Shown here: in pieces, positions 35,603-44,059 of the stretch
How the letters are laid out: the number at the start of each line of letters is the position of its first letter
Position numbering within the stretch: position 1 is the stretch's first letter
Position numbers and translations under genes: made by a program
Notes under the pieces: generated by a model
What the model was told of the DNA's origin: nothing
Databases searched by the model: none
The model's input: only the letters and a program-made list of their open reading frames with translations
From: Candidatus Thiodiazotropha sp. CDECU1
Lineage (GTDB): Bacteria; Pseudomonadota; Gammaproteobacteria; Chromatiales; Chromatiaceae
NCBI RefSeq assembly: GCF_963455295.1
Contig: NZ_OY734020.1
Coordinates: 124,001 to 188,000 of the forward strand
Length of the DNA: 64,000 nucleotides
Direction of reading: 5' to 3'

Positions 35603-37039
35603 GTGTGGTATCGATTTATTGGCCTCTGTCTACTGGGTTTTGCAATCTGCTCCCAGGGAGTGGCACAGGTCTCACGTTACAATCCCGCTGAAAAGGGATG
35701 GCTGGCAGATCATCAGTATCTAAGGGCGGGTGTGGTTCCGATGACCCCCCCTATCCTCTATGTTGAAAGGTCCCAATCCAAGGGTTTGGTACCCGATTAC
35801 CTGAGGGCGCTGGCCGATAAACTGGGTCTGCAGCTGCAGATACAACATTTCCCGGATCAGGAGGCGTTGCTGCTGGCTTTGCGTGAGGGTGTTGTGGATA
35901 TGATCGGTGCGGCTGTTCAGACCCACCTCTCCCCCCCAGACCTCCACTTCACCCGTCCCTATCTGAACCTTCCCGCGGCCCTCTTCACCACCGACAGGAT
36001 TGCCGATAAAGAGCTGACCGCGCTGGACGGCCTAGAGATATCGGTTGTCACCGGAAGTATCTGGGAAGAGGGGATACCCCACCTCCTGCCCTCCCTGAAC
36101 GTCATGGCCTTCAACGATCTGGGTCAGGCACTGCAAGCGGTTATCGCTGACCGGGCCCAGGCCTACCTTGGCGATGCCGCAAGCGTTAACCATCTGCTCT
36201 CAACCACGGAGAATTATGCTGGAATGAAAGAGATGATGCGGCTTGATATGACGGTGGACGTAGCGGTAGCGACCCTTTACACGGAACCGGTGCTGCAGAG
36301 TCTGCTGCAAAAAGGCCTGGACAGGCTCAGTAGAGAGGATATGCATGATATCTGGTATCACTGGCAGGATGTTGAATCTCCAGTGAAGCAGGGAGGCGAT
36401 GTTGTCACCCACATTTCATGGGGGCTGTTTCTGTTGCTATGGAGCCTGCTGCTGGCTTGGGTGGTGAGGCGGCATTCACAAAAGGCATTGGCTCATCATC
36501 GGAGTAAGACAAAGCGATCCATCAAGCGCCTGCGTCGTAGAGAGAATCTGCTGAAACAGAAGTTGATGAGTCTGAAACACAAGACCAAGCGCTATCGTTA
36601 TCGTGCCAAGTCTTTACGTCAGCAGGTGGACTTTCTGAGTGAGGTGCTGCCCTCATGCGCGTGGAGTTGGGATCCGACCGATGAGAACTGCCAATGGGAT
36701 GATGAGATGTATCTCATGGCAGGACAGGAGAGAGGGGAATTTACACCAGTTCCGGCGTCAATCCTGAATCTGGTCCATGAGCAGGACAGGAAACACGTGG
36801 CCCAGTTATTTGACCACGACAACCGGGATGAAATACGCATCACCTATCGGCTTCAACTGCCCGCTGGAGGGGAGAGAAGAGTGCTTGACTACAGTCACTA
36901 CGTCCCCGGTGAATGTGAAGGTTCAGGCAAACGGGTGGGTATCTGTTGGGATGTGGATAACTATTTCAGGTCCGGTGGGGATCTGCTGCTCATTTCCAGC
37001 AAGATAGACCCCTCCATAGCGGTTGACTCGACCGATTAG
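35603..37039 (+). CDS. Periplasmic-binding-domain sensor with PAS-like end and no transmitter
   Basis: A 478-residue protein: signal-like N-terminus, a PBP2/SBP_bac_3 solute-binding domain (about 30-260; LRAGVVPMTPPILYV, LVPDYLRALADKLGLQLQ), one transmembrane helix about 272-290, an Arg/Lys-rich coiled coil (about 295-345), then a PAS-like domain (about 350-455). It stops without HisKA, HATPase, GGDEF or EAL domains. The frame starts at GTG 35603; the domain order matches hybrid sensor kinases truncated after the PAS domain. It is bracketed by the two palindromic elements. Confidence 0.75.
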   Translation: MWYRFIGLCLLGFAICSQGVAQVSRYNPAEKGWLADHQYLRAGVVPMTPPILYVERSQSKGLVPDYLRALADKLGLQLQIQHFPDQEALLLALREGVVDMIGAAVQTHLSPPDLHFTRPYLNLPAALFTTDRIADKELTALDGLEISVVTGSIWEEGIPHLLPSLNVMAFNDLGQALQAVIADRAQAYLGDAASVNHLLSTTENYAGMKEMMRLDMTVDVAVATLYTEPVLQSLLQKGLDRLSREDMHDIWYHWQDVESPVKQGGDVVTHISWGLFLLLWSLLLAWVVRRHSQKALAHHRSKTKRSIKRLRRRENLLKQKLMSLKHKTKRYRYRAKSLRQQVDFLSEVLPSCAWSWDPTDENCQWDDEMYLMAGQERGEFTPVPASILNLVHEQDRKHVAQLFDHDNRDEIRITYRLQLPAGGERRVLDYSHYVPGECEGSGKRVGICWDVDNYFRSGGDLLLISSKIDPSIAVDSTD

Positions 37040-37264
37040 TTAACAGTGTGAATTGTAAACCTGTAGGGTTATATGGCCTGAGCTGGCCGCCCCTGGGTTA
37101 GAATGCATGTTGCAAACAAGGTATTCGTGATTAAAATACTTTATATTCAATAACTTATATATTATTAATTGAGTTTTTGTATAGCCCGTCATTAAATTAA
37201 CATAAGCACCTTTCTGTGTTTGTATTGTCACAATAACAGGTTGGAATTAGGGGAATAGGGAACC

Positions 37265-37894
37265 ATGATCAGACTATCAGCCACACTTCTTCTTATATTT
37301 CTTTTTACCTTCAGTCTCTCCGCCGCAGCCAAGGTCACACCTTCAGAGCGGATCGAAGAGACTGTAAACCAGGTGTTGAAGGTGCTGAAGGATTCCTCCT
37401 TGGGCAGGCAGGATCGTCGCGACCAGGTGAAAGAGATCGTACGCAAGCGTTTCGATTATGAATCCATGTCCCAGGTCATCCTGGCAGCCAATTGGCGCAA
37501 GGCCTCGCAACCTCAGCGTGAGCAGTTCATCACCCTGTTTCGGGAGCTGTTGGAGCAGACCTACTTCTCAGCCATTGACACCTATAGCGATCAGTCAGTA
37601 CGTATGGGCAGGGAGCGCACCAAAGGCAAGTTGGCAAATGTGCAGACCTTCATCGTGGCCGCAAACAAGGAGCTTGCGGTCAGCTACAAGATGAGGTTTC
37701 GCAATGATGACTGGTACGCCTATGATGTTGCGGTGGACGGGGTGAGTCTGGTGAGCAACTATCGCACCTCTTTCCGGAATCTGGTAAAGAGCAAGGGCAT
37801 GGAGGGTCTGCTGGCGGAACTGGCGCAAAAGGTTGCATCTCTCAAGGCCAAGAACAAGAATAGTGAGCAGGCCCCCGCCACAGCTGAAAAGTAG
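37265..37894 (+). CDS. MlaC/Ttg2D-family ABC transporter auxiliary protein
   Basis: A 209-residue exported protein: signal peptide about 1-21 (cleavage after SAA), then a helix-rich MlaC fold with VRKRFDYESMSQVILAANWRKASQPQREQFITLFRELLEQTYFSAIDTY and DGVSLVSNYRTSFRNLVKSKGMEGLLAELAQK. MlaC carries phospholipids between the inner- and outer-membrane Mla complexes. No mlaA, B, D, E or F is adjacent, so it is an orphan copy or a paralogue. An AT-rich 225-base gap with likely promoter precedes it. Confidence 0.88.
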   Translation: MIRLSATLLLIFLFTFSLSAAAKVTPSERIEETVNQVLKVLKDSSLGRQDRRDQVKEIVRKRFDYESMSQVILAANWRKASQPQREQFITLFRELLEQTYFSAIDTYSDQSVRMGRERTKGKLANVQTFIVAANKELAVSYKMRFRNDDWYAYDVAVDGVSLVSNYRTSFRNLVKSKGMEGLLAELAQKVASLKAKNKNSEQAPATAEK

Positions 37895-38050
37895 GCCTGT
37901 CAGAGATTTGAGGAAGCAAGAATTAGGGCCTGTTAACACTAATCCAATGCACACTGTTGTGCCTGAAAAAGCGCCAATCAAGGCGCGAGGAGAGAAGTTT
38001 GGTCACTCCAAATGAACGACGAGCAACGCTGAGTGGCGCTTTTTCAGGCG

Positions 38051-38077
38051 CACCCCAAGGGCACTTCCTGCGGGGCG
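38051..38077. repeat. 27-bp module in copy B (first)
   Basis: An insertion of 27 bases (core CCCCAAGGGCACTTCCTGCG) between the two internal arms, at a GCGC site. Absent from copy A. Nearly identical, with two mismatches over 29 aligned bases, to the module at 38195. The module itself can form a weak hairpin (GCGCACCCC with GGGGCGC). Confidence 0.8.
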
Positions 38078-38194
38078 CAACCCGAAGGGCTGGGGCTGTT
38101 TTTGCGCCCAGCGGCGTTATCATTCGCTCATGTAGCCGGGCTACACCACGCTCATTCTGCCTTGCTGGGCGCAAAAACAGTCCCAGCAGAGTGC

Positions 38195-38221
38195 ACCCCA
38201 AGGGCACTTCCTTCAGGGCGC
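38195..38221. repeat. 27-bp module in copy B (second)
   Basis: The second insertion (core CCCCAAGGGCACTTCCTTCA), between the right arm and the terminal inverted repeat. Absent from copy A and near-identical to the module at 38051. Confidence 0.8.
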
Positions 38222-38322
38222 ATTGGATTAGTGTTAACAGGCCCTAAGCAGAGTTTTTTGATTCAACCACCGTTCCAACAATAAATCAGTGTCTTAGTCA
38301 GGATCACTGGAGGAGAGCACCT

Positions 38323-39156
38323 ATGTACAACAACAAAGCACTAGCCCTGACCTTCGCGTTACTGTTATCGCTCAGTCCTGGGCTGTGGGCGGAAGAGGGG
38401 GAGAGCCAAGGCCAGGAAACAGCATCCCCAGGGGAGGAAACAGCCAGCACCCAGGATGTTGCTATGCAAACGGCAGCCGTTGAGGCCGAGGTATCCACCG
38501 AGTCCCCAGAATCACCAGCAGCGGAAACCGGGACAGGGGAGGCCGAAACTGCCGCAATGGCTAGTGAGGCCTCTGATGCAGAGTCCCTCTCGAGAGATGC
38601 TATGAGAGAACACTGGAAGGCCCGTGAGGAGCAGTATCAAGCCTTGAGAGAACGGGCCGAAGAGGCAGGTGTGATGCTGCCGGAGCGCCCCCCCTGGCGT
38701 TCGGAGATGGGGCAGATGATGCGCCCGAGCATGGAAGAGCGCATGGCCCATCGTAAAAAGATGATGGCCATGTCTGAAGAGGAGCGGGAGGCCTTTCGCC
38801 AGCAGCGCCATGAGGAGATGCGTGCCCGCGCCGAGGAGATGGGTATGGAGATGCCTGAAACCCCACCCTGGGTAGCCCGACAAAAGGCGATGCAAGAAGA
38901 GTGGGCCAAGCATCAGAAGGTGATCGAGGGAATGAGCGACGAAGAGCGTGCGGCTTGTCATGCCATGCACCGGCGCCATATGGGCATGCGGCACAGCGGT
39001 GGAATGGGACAGGGTTGTGGCATGGGCCATCAGGGTTGTGCCATGCGTCAGGGTGATTCTGCACCGAGAATGACCCCTGGGTATGGCCAAGGCTATGGTT
39101 ATGGGCCAGGGCCGGTACCTTACCCACCACAAAACTTTTGGGACCCTAACCAGTAG
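38323..39156 (+). CDS. Secreted Met/Glu/His-rich protein with duplicated module
   Basis: A 277-residue exported protein, signal peptide 1-23 (cleavage after LWA). An Ala/Glu/Ser-rich low-complexity stretch (24-90) precedes a helical region with two related units (RERAEEAGVMLPERPPW at 109-125 and RARAEEMGMEMPETPPW at 167-183), each followed by Met/Glu/Arg-rich helix. The C-terminus has Cys212, Cys232, Cys239, many Met/His/Gly (GMRHSGGMGQGCGMGHQGC) and a Gly/Tyr/Pro tail. Such Met/His/Cys content suggests metal binding, perhaps copper, but this is inference. GGAGGAGA gives a strong ribosome site. Confidence 0.7.
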   Translation: MYNNKALALTFALLLSLSPGLWAEEGESQGQETASPGEETASTQDVAMQTAAVEAEVSTESPESPAAETGTGEAETAAMASEASDAESLSRDAMREHWKAREEQYQALRERAEEAGVMLPERPPWRSEMGQMMRPSMEERMAHRKKMMAMSEEEREAFRQQRHEEMRARAEEMGMEMPETPPWVARQKAMQEEWAKHQKVIEGMSDEERAACHAMHRRHMGMRHSGGMGQGCGMGHQGCAMRQGDSAPRMTPGYGQGYGYGPGPVPYPPQNFWDPNQ

Positions 39157-39248
39157 GGTGTCTGGCCTCACCGCACGTCAGGTCAGCGGCGTTTGACCCT
39201 GACGGCGGTGATGGCGCGGGGTGAACCCTTCACGCCAGCTCTTTTGGC

Positions 39249-39899
39249 TTAAAGTTCCTTTCCGGCCAGCAAGCGTTCGGCTTGCTTTCGCGTCAGAAAA
39301 CGCCAGGGACGCGGTATGAGTCCCGGTACACGTTGCTGGTAATAGCGATAGAGATCCCCATGCAACAGCAGCAGCTTGGTCTCCTCCAGGCGCGATCCCA
39401 AGACCAGGTAGGCTGTAATGATAAGGGCCGATATCAGGCGCGCTGGATCCATCTCCTGAGTCCATATCAGGACCAGCCCGAGGCTGTACCAGGGATGGCG
39501 TACGAAGCGGTGCAGCGGGGAGATATGCAGCTGCTCCTGGTCTTCAATATCCTGTTGCCGGCGTCGCAGTTGCAGGATGCCGAGAAAGGCTTTGCTGTCG
39601 TAGTAGCGCATCGACCAGATGAAGCCGGCGACGGCGAGGATCATCAATGCGTATGCCAGCCATGCCATGGCCCCCTGCCACTGCCACAGAGGATCGGAGC
39701 GGTAGAACCAGAGCATGGCGAGGGGCGGTAGGATCAGTAGCAGAGCCAGCAGATTGAAGAGCAGTCGGTACCAGGGCATGACTGCTGGCAGGTTTTGCGC
39801 GAGCATCCTTTTTACCCACAATGACGCAAGCAGGGAGTGAATCAGGAAATAGACCAACCAGACCAGGGCAAGCAGGATCAGCTCGGTTGTTGTCGGCAT
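39249..39899 (-). CDS. Membrane methyltransferase, isoprenylcysteine carboxyl methyltransferase-like
   Basis: A 216-residue protein with four or five membrane helices. The C-terminal part has the ICMT/PEMT/NnrU-type motif HRFVRHPWYSLGLVLIW and GSRLEETKLLLLHGDLYRYYQQRVPGLIPRPW, where the RHPxY and E-x-x-L-x-x-x-F/L-G-x-x-Y patterns bind SAM. The methyl acceptor in bacteria is not known for most members. It lies 63 bases downstream of ppk2 on the same strand. Confidence 0.82.
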   Translation of the reverse strand: MPTTTELILLALVWLVYFLIHSLLASLWVKRMLAQNLPAVMPWYRLLFNLLALLLILPPLAMLWFYRSDPLWQWQGAMAWLAYALMILAVAGFIWSMRYYDSKAFLGILQLRRRQQDIEDQEQLHISPLHRFVRHPWYSLGLVLIWTQEMDPARLISALIITAYLVLGSRLEETKLLLLHGDLYRYYQQRVPGLIPRPWRFLTRKQAERLLAGKEL

Positions 39900-39962
39900 G
39901 GGATCTGTCCGCGCCTGTTATCAATTGAAACGGGCGACACAGGCCGCCCGTTTTGAGCCCGG

Positions 39963-40877
39963 TCAGTGATCGAACTTGCCCCGCTGCAGGCGTTGTGCCT
40001 CCATCAGTTCCAGCTCCCGGGAGCCGGAGATCACTATCTCGTGATCGGGCACGAAATCGAGATCGTGATTGAGACGATCATAGGGCACCGAGTTGAGGAT
40101 CACCTTCATGGCGTTCAAGCGGGCCAGGTGTTTGTCGTTTGAGCGGATGATGGTCCAGGGCGCATGGGTGGTGTTTGTGTTCTTCAGCATCTCATATTTC
40201 TGATTGGTGAAGTCGTCCCACCGGTCCTGGGCCTGAACGTCGATCTCAGAGAGCTTCCACTGACGCAGGGCATCCGTCTTGCGTCGCGCGAAGCGTCTTG
40301 CCTGCTCCTCCTTGGTGACTGAGAAGTAGAGCTTAACCAGAATGGTGCCCTGTCGAACCAGGTCTTTCTCGAATCCCGGACAGCCGGTAATGAAGTCGTT
40401 ATACTCCTCCTTGGAACAGAATCCGAAGATCGGTTCGACCACTGCACGGTTGTACCAGCTGCGATCGAACAGCACTATTTCACCACCGCGCGGAAATTGT
40501 GCGACATACTTCTGAAAAAACCACTGGGTCTTCTGTTCATCGGTGGGTTTGCCCAGGGCAACCACCCGATAATGCTTCTCGTTCATATAGCGGGTAACCC
40601 GACGTATGGTGCCGCCCTTGCCCGCGGCATCGCGCCCTTCGAAGAGGATGATCATGCGGGTCCCGGTCTTCTCCAGGTACTGCTGCAGACGAATCAGCTC
40701 AGCCTGGTAGGGCTTTAGCTCCTCCTCCCTTTTGTATCGTCGAATCGCCTTTTTGTCGTCTTTTTTCTCTTGCGCAATCTGCTGTTTGACGCGCTCGTAG
40801 TCGCTCAACAGTTCGTCGAGCCTGACAGGCTGTTCATCGATTAAGATCGTTTCAGGGTTTTTGTTGTCTTCGCTCAT
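39963..40877 (-). CDS. ppk2: Polyphosphate kinase 2 family protein
   Basis: A 304-residue PPK2, which transfers phosphate between polyphosphate and nucleoside diphosphates or monophosphates. Walker A FEGRDAAGKGGT (80-90), Walker B/lid FDRSWYNRAVVEPIFGF, and the tail helix YDRLNHDLDFVPDHEIV agree with the family. It is a single-domain (class I-like) form. The start at 40877 has GAAGGGGG 5 bases upstream. With the Pst system and Na/Pi cotransporter it links to phosphate storage. Confidence 0.92.
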   Translation of the reverse strand: MSEDNKNPETILIDEQPVRLDELLSDYERVKQQIAQEKKDDKKAIRRYKREEELKPYQAELIRLQQYLEKTGTRMIILFEGRDAAGKGGTIRRVTRYMNEKHYRVVALGKPTDEQKTQWFFQKYVAQFPRGGEIVLFDRSWYNRAVVEPIFGFCSKEEYNDFITGCPGFEKDLVRQGTILVKLYFSVTKEEQARRFARRKTDALRQWKLSEIDVQAQDRWDDFTNQKYEMLKNTNTTHAPWTIIRSNDKHLARLNAMKVILNSVPYDRLNHDLDFVPDHEIVISGSRELELMEAQRLQRGKFDH

Positions 40878-40970
40878 ATTGCCCCCTTCTTGCAAAGCTG
40901 CATTGCCAATCTGATATTTTATGCTTTTTGGTCGTTTAATGTTGCTATTTTTCCAATGATGAGGGCATCA

Positions 40971-42701
40971 CTAAAAGTGATAGGCCGATTCGATCATAGG
41001 ACGGGTGAGTATACCTTGGATGCGCCAGTAGTGGTCCTCATCGTACCACTCGATATAGAGTGCATCCGCCTGGCTGTTGTCCAATAATTCCAGCGCCTCC
41101 TGTAGGGTTGCCTGCATGCGTAGCGGGGCCAGTTCATAGCGGGTGGCCGGCAGTGAAAGCAGGTCGAACTCCTCCTCCCCTCGCTGTTCCAGGATGCGCA
41201 GCAGATCCACTGCCGGCATCAGTGCCATCTGATCCTGTTCCCCCTTGATCACTATCCACTCAGGATTCTTATCGAGCAGCAGTCTTGCCGCATCACGATG
41301 TAATTGAGGTTGTACCTGGGCAAGGTTTCGGTTCATAAAGCTTGCCGCACCGATACGGCGCAAGGATTGCATCACCGGATCGGTATGGTAGTTGAGGCCC
41401 GTGGCTTCCAGCAGGGTGTGAAACATCGATGATTTACCGAACAGCTCGCTGTTGACCAGGCTGGCGATGACGATGGCAAGCATCCCCGGCATGATGATCT
41501 CAGGATTGTGGGTCAGTTCGATGATGGCGGTCAATGCGGCCAGGGGCGCCTGCAGGGCGGCCCCCATCACCGCCCCCATACCGATCAATGCATAGACTCC
41601 GGGGTCGGATACCTGGCCCTCAAATATCATACCGGGCAGGGGAGCGATAACACCGCCAACCGCGGCGCCAATAAAAAGGGCGGGTCCGATGGTGCCGCCG
41701 GGTATACCCAAACCTATACTGACCGCGGTTGCCACAATTTTCATCACAACCAGGGTCAGTATCAGGTAATACCCCAGCTCACCGAGCAGGATCTGGTTGA
41801 CCGTGTCATAACCGATCCCCATCACCTGGGGAACCGCAAGGGCAATCAGGCCGATCAACACGCCGGCAGCGGCGTTACGCATCCAAAATGTCATGTTCTG
41901 GGTCTTGTCTGAGATCAACTGGATCAGGCTGACATAGGCCGCCGAGGCCACACCGGCCGCCAGGCCAAGCAGCAGGATGAAAATCAGCTCATGCAGGGAG
42001 CCCAATTCAATGATTGCGGTATCGAATACCCGTTCACCATCGAAAATGATCAGCGAGAGACTGTTGGCGCTGACAGCGGCGAGCATGATCGGAATGAAGC
42101 TGACCAGGGTGTACTCCATCATCACCACTTCCAATGCAAAGATGACTCCTGCCAGTGGGGTATCGAAGGAGGCGGAGATGCCGGCCGCGGTACCGCAACC
42201 GACCAGGGTGCGAATGCTGTTATTGGGCAGTGATAGGTATTGTCCCAGCAGGGAGCCGCTGGCGGCACCGAGAAACACATGGGGGCCTTCCCGACCGACC
42301 GAGTGACCGCTGATGATGGCGATGGCGGCGCCGAAAAACTGCAGCATAAAACCACGCAGGGAGATATGGCCCTGGTGGTAGATCAGACGTTCCATCACCC
42401 TTGGAATACCCAGTACATGCAGGCCCTTGGCAAAACGAAGAAAGATAAATCCGAGCAGCAGACCGCCGAGGATGGGCAATACAACGCGTATCAAGGGGTG
42501 CAGGGCTTCATAATTCTCCACCTCCCCGCCGGGCAGAAAGCTGGCCTGGGTCGATTCGACCAGGAGGCGGAAGAGTATGATGACAATCCCCGTAACGAAG
42601 CCGCAGATCAATCCTAAAACGGATAGAATCACCAGCGCATCGTGACGCGAGAGTTGCAGACGCAGTCGGTCTAACCAGTTGATAATCCCTGCAAAGGGCA
42701 C
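40971..42701 (-). CDS. ClC-family chloride channel/transporter with C-terminal CBS region
   Basis: A 576-residue ClC protein. The family signatures are GHSVGREGPHVFLGAASG (contains the gating Glu in GREGP), LGIPRVM as the usual GxGIP site, and GIPGGTIGPALFIGAAVGG. About 440 residues of membrane domain are followed by a soluble part to 576 that looks like a degenerate CBS pair (ARLLLDKNPEWIVIKGEQDQMALMPAVDLL; ALELLDNSQADALYIEW). Whether it is a channel or a H+/Cl- antiporter is undecided. The gene is upstream of ppk2 in the same direction, 93 bases apart. Confidence 0.92.
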   Translation of the reverse strand: MPFAGIINWLDRLRLQLSRHDALVILSVLGLICGFVTGIVIILFRLLVESTQASFLPGGEVENYEALHPLIRVVLPILGGLLLGFIFLRFAKGLHVLGIPRVMERLIYHQGHISLRGFMLQFFGAAIAIISGHSVGREGPHVFLGAASGSLLGQYLSLPNNSIRTLVGCGTAAGISASFDTPLAGVIFALEVVMMEYTLVSFIPIMLAAVSANSLSLIIFDGERVFDTAIIELGSLHELIFILLLGLAAGVASAAYVSLIQLISDKTQNMTFWMRNAAAGVLIGLIALAVPQVMGIGYDTVNQILLGELGYYLILTLVVMKIVATAVSIGLGIPGGTIGPALFIGAAVGGVIAPLPGMIFEGQVSDPGVYALIGMGAVMGAALQAPLAALTAIIELTHNPEIIMPGMLAIVIASLVNSELFGKSSMFHTLLEATGLNYHTDPVMQSLRRIGAASFMNRNLAQVQPQLHRDAARLLLDKNPEWIVIKGEQDQMALMPAVDLLRILEQRGEEEFDLLSLPATRYELAPLRMQATLQEALELLDNSQADALYIEWYDEDHYWRIQGILTRPMIESAYHF

Positions 42702-42954
42702 GATTGGGATACCTGTCGTTTAGCGTTTATTGATGTGAACCTTGGGTGTCCATCCGCCACCGTCAGGTGATATGCTGGCCTACACCTGAGGGTGATTGTT
42801 GGTCGACGTCCTGAATTCGCATCCCTGAGTAGATCGGGCTTATGTGCTGTCCCTATCGCCGGCGAGGGATGACTCACTGGCGTCTACGCAGGTTGTGGTT
42901 GTCTCTGGATGGGCACTTTGTAATAGTCGGTTAATATACTTGAGCAGTAGCGGT

Positions 42955-43683
42955 ATGTCAGCAAATCGAATGGTTCTGGATAATCAGGCGGCCTACCGAA
43001 CGGGTACAGAAATCGAACTCATGCAACAGCTGCTGAGCTTCAGTGGCTCGAAGGTCCTGGAGTTAGGCTGCGGCAGTGCCTGGATTACCCGTCAATTGGC
43101 ACAGGCACATCCCGATTGTCATTTTATTGCCACTGAGGTCGATGCTGTTCAGCATGAGAAGAATCTGCACGACCCGGTGACCAATGTCAGCTTTCGCCTG
43201 GAAGGGGCGCAATCGATCAGTGAACCTGATCAGAGTGTGGATGTGGTGATGATGCTGAAATCACTCCACCATGTACCCGAGTCGGTCATGCCCGATGCGA
43301 TGAGTGAGGTTGCCAGGGTGCTCAAACCTGGCGGTAGGGCCTATTTTTCAGAGCCTGTCTATGCGGGTGAATTCAATGCATTGATGAGCCTGGTGCATGA
43401 CGAGAAACGGGTCAGAGAGATCGCCTTCAAGGCGATTCGGTCTTTGTCCGAGAGGGATGATATGGACCTGCTGGGTCAGCATTTCCTGAATGTGCCCGGC
43501 AGATATGACTCCTGGGAGGTGTTTGAATCCCGTTTTCTGAAAGTCACCCATACCAAGCTGCAGATCGACCCGCAGCGCTATGCCAAGATCAGGGCGGCAT
43601 TCATGGAACATCTGGGCCCCCGGGGTGCGGAGTTTCTCAAGCCGCACCGGATCGACCTGCTGTGCAGGAAGCATATTAGTTAA
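42955..43683 (+). CDS. SAM-dependent methyltransferase (class I)
   Basis: A 242-residue methyltransferase. SAM motif I VLELGCGSAWITRQLA, motif II area FIATEVDAVQ, and post-motif VVMMLKSLHHVPES plus EVARVLKPGGRAYFSEP (methyltransferase 11/UbiE-like). The ATG 42955 begins the conserved region; longer in-frame sequence to 42844 shows no similarity and no better ribosome site. The substrate is unknown. The next gene is 90 bases away behind a Fur box. Confidence 0.85.
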   Translation: MSANRMVLDNQAAYRTGTEIELMQQLLSFSGSKVLELGCGSAWITRQLAQAHPDCHFIATEVDAVQHEKNLHDPVTNVSFRLEGAQSISEPDQSVDVVMMLKSLHHVPESVMPDAMSEVARVLKPGGRAYFSEPVYAGEFNALMSLVHDEKRVREIAFKAIRSLSERDDMDLLGQHFLNVPGRYDSWEVFESRFLKVTHTKLQIDPQRYAKIRAAFMEHLGPRGAEFLKPHRIDLLCRKHIS

Positions 43684-43731
43684 TTGGGATATACTCTGGT
43701 TTGCCGATTGCAAGCAGGCCGATTCCCTGCT

Positions 43732-43750
43732 TTAATGAGAATCATTAACA
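43732..43750 (+). promoter_or_regulatory. Fur box upstream of feoABC
   Basis: TTAATGAGAATCATTAACA contains perfect inverted arms TTAATGA/TCATTAA around GAA and matches the GATAATGATAATCATTATC Fur consensus closely. It lies 23 bases before the feoA start, so Fe(II)-loaded Fur should repress feoABC. Confidence 0.8.
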
Positions 43751-43772
43751 TTTAAAGGTTTGTGGATCGTTT

Positions 43773-44051
43773 GTGGCCTCCGACAGCACCATTACAGAGG
43801 AATTGATCTCCCTGGCCAGGCTGCCGGTGGGACGTCGTGCCAGGATCAAGCGCATCATGGGTGGCAGGCATCTGGTCCACAGACTACTGAGTTTAGGATT
43901 GAGAATGGGCTCTGAAATCGAGTTGATACAACGACGCGGTGCCGGCGTGGTGGTGGCCAACCAGGGCGCCAGGGTGGCGCTCGGGGCGGGGGTCGCCGAG
44001 AAGTTGTTGATGCTGCCACTCGATCTTGAAGAAGCAAACAAGCGGGCCTAG
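43773..44051 (+). CDS. feoA: Ferrous iron transport protein A
   Basis: A 92-residue FeoA, a small SH3-like cytoplasmic protein that supports FeoB. Typical segments: LISLARLPVGRRARIKRIMGG, LLSLGLRMGSEIELIQRRG and VANQGARVALGAGVAEKLLMLPL. GTG start; a Fur box lies just upstream. feoB begins 9 bases after its stop. Confidence 0.9.
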   Translation: MASDSTITEELISLARLPVGRRARIKRIMGGRHLVHRLLSLGLRMGSEIELIQRRGAGVVVANQGARVALGAGVAEKLLMLPLDLEEANKRA

Positions 44052-44059
44052 GTGTAGTC

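Larger units (their letters stand above)
37924..38246. repeat. Palindromic MITE-like element, copy B (323 bp, with inserted modules)
   Basis: The gap 37895-38322 is largely this element. It matches copy A in the same orientation and differs essentially by two 27-bp insertions at 38051-38077 and 38195-38221 (269 + 54 = 323). The terminal inverted repeat is intact apart from the last base or two of its inner edge. Both copies lie in direct orientation 2,349 bases apart, so recombination between them would excise the intervening two genes. Confidence 0.85.

Noticed and set aside
35246-38322. Complete insertion sequence or prophage fragment around the palindromic elements
   Set aside because: No transposase, integrase or phage gene is present; only non-autonomous elements are supported.
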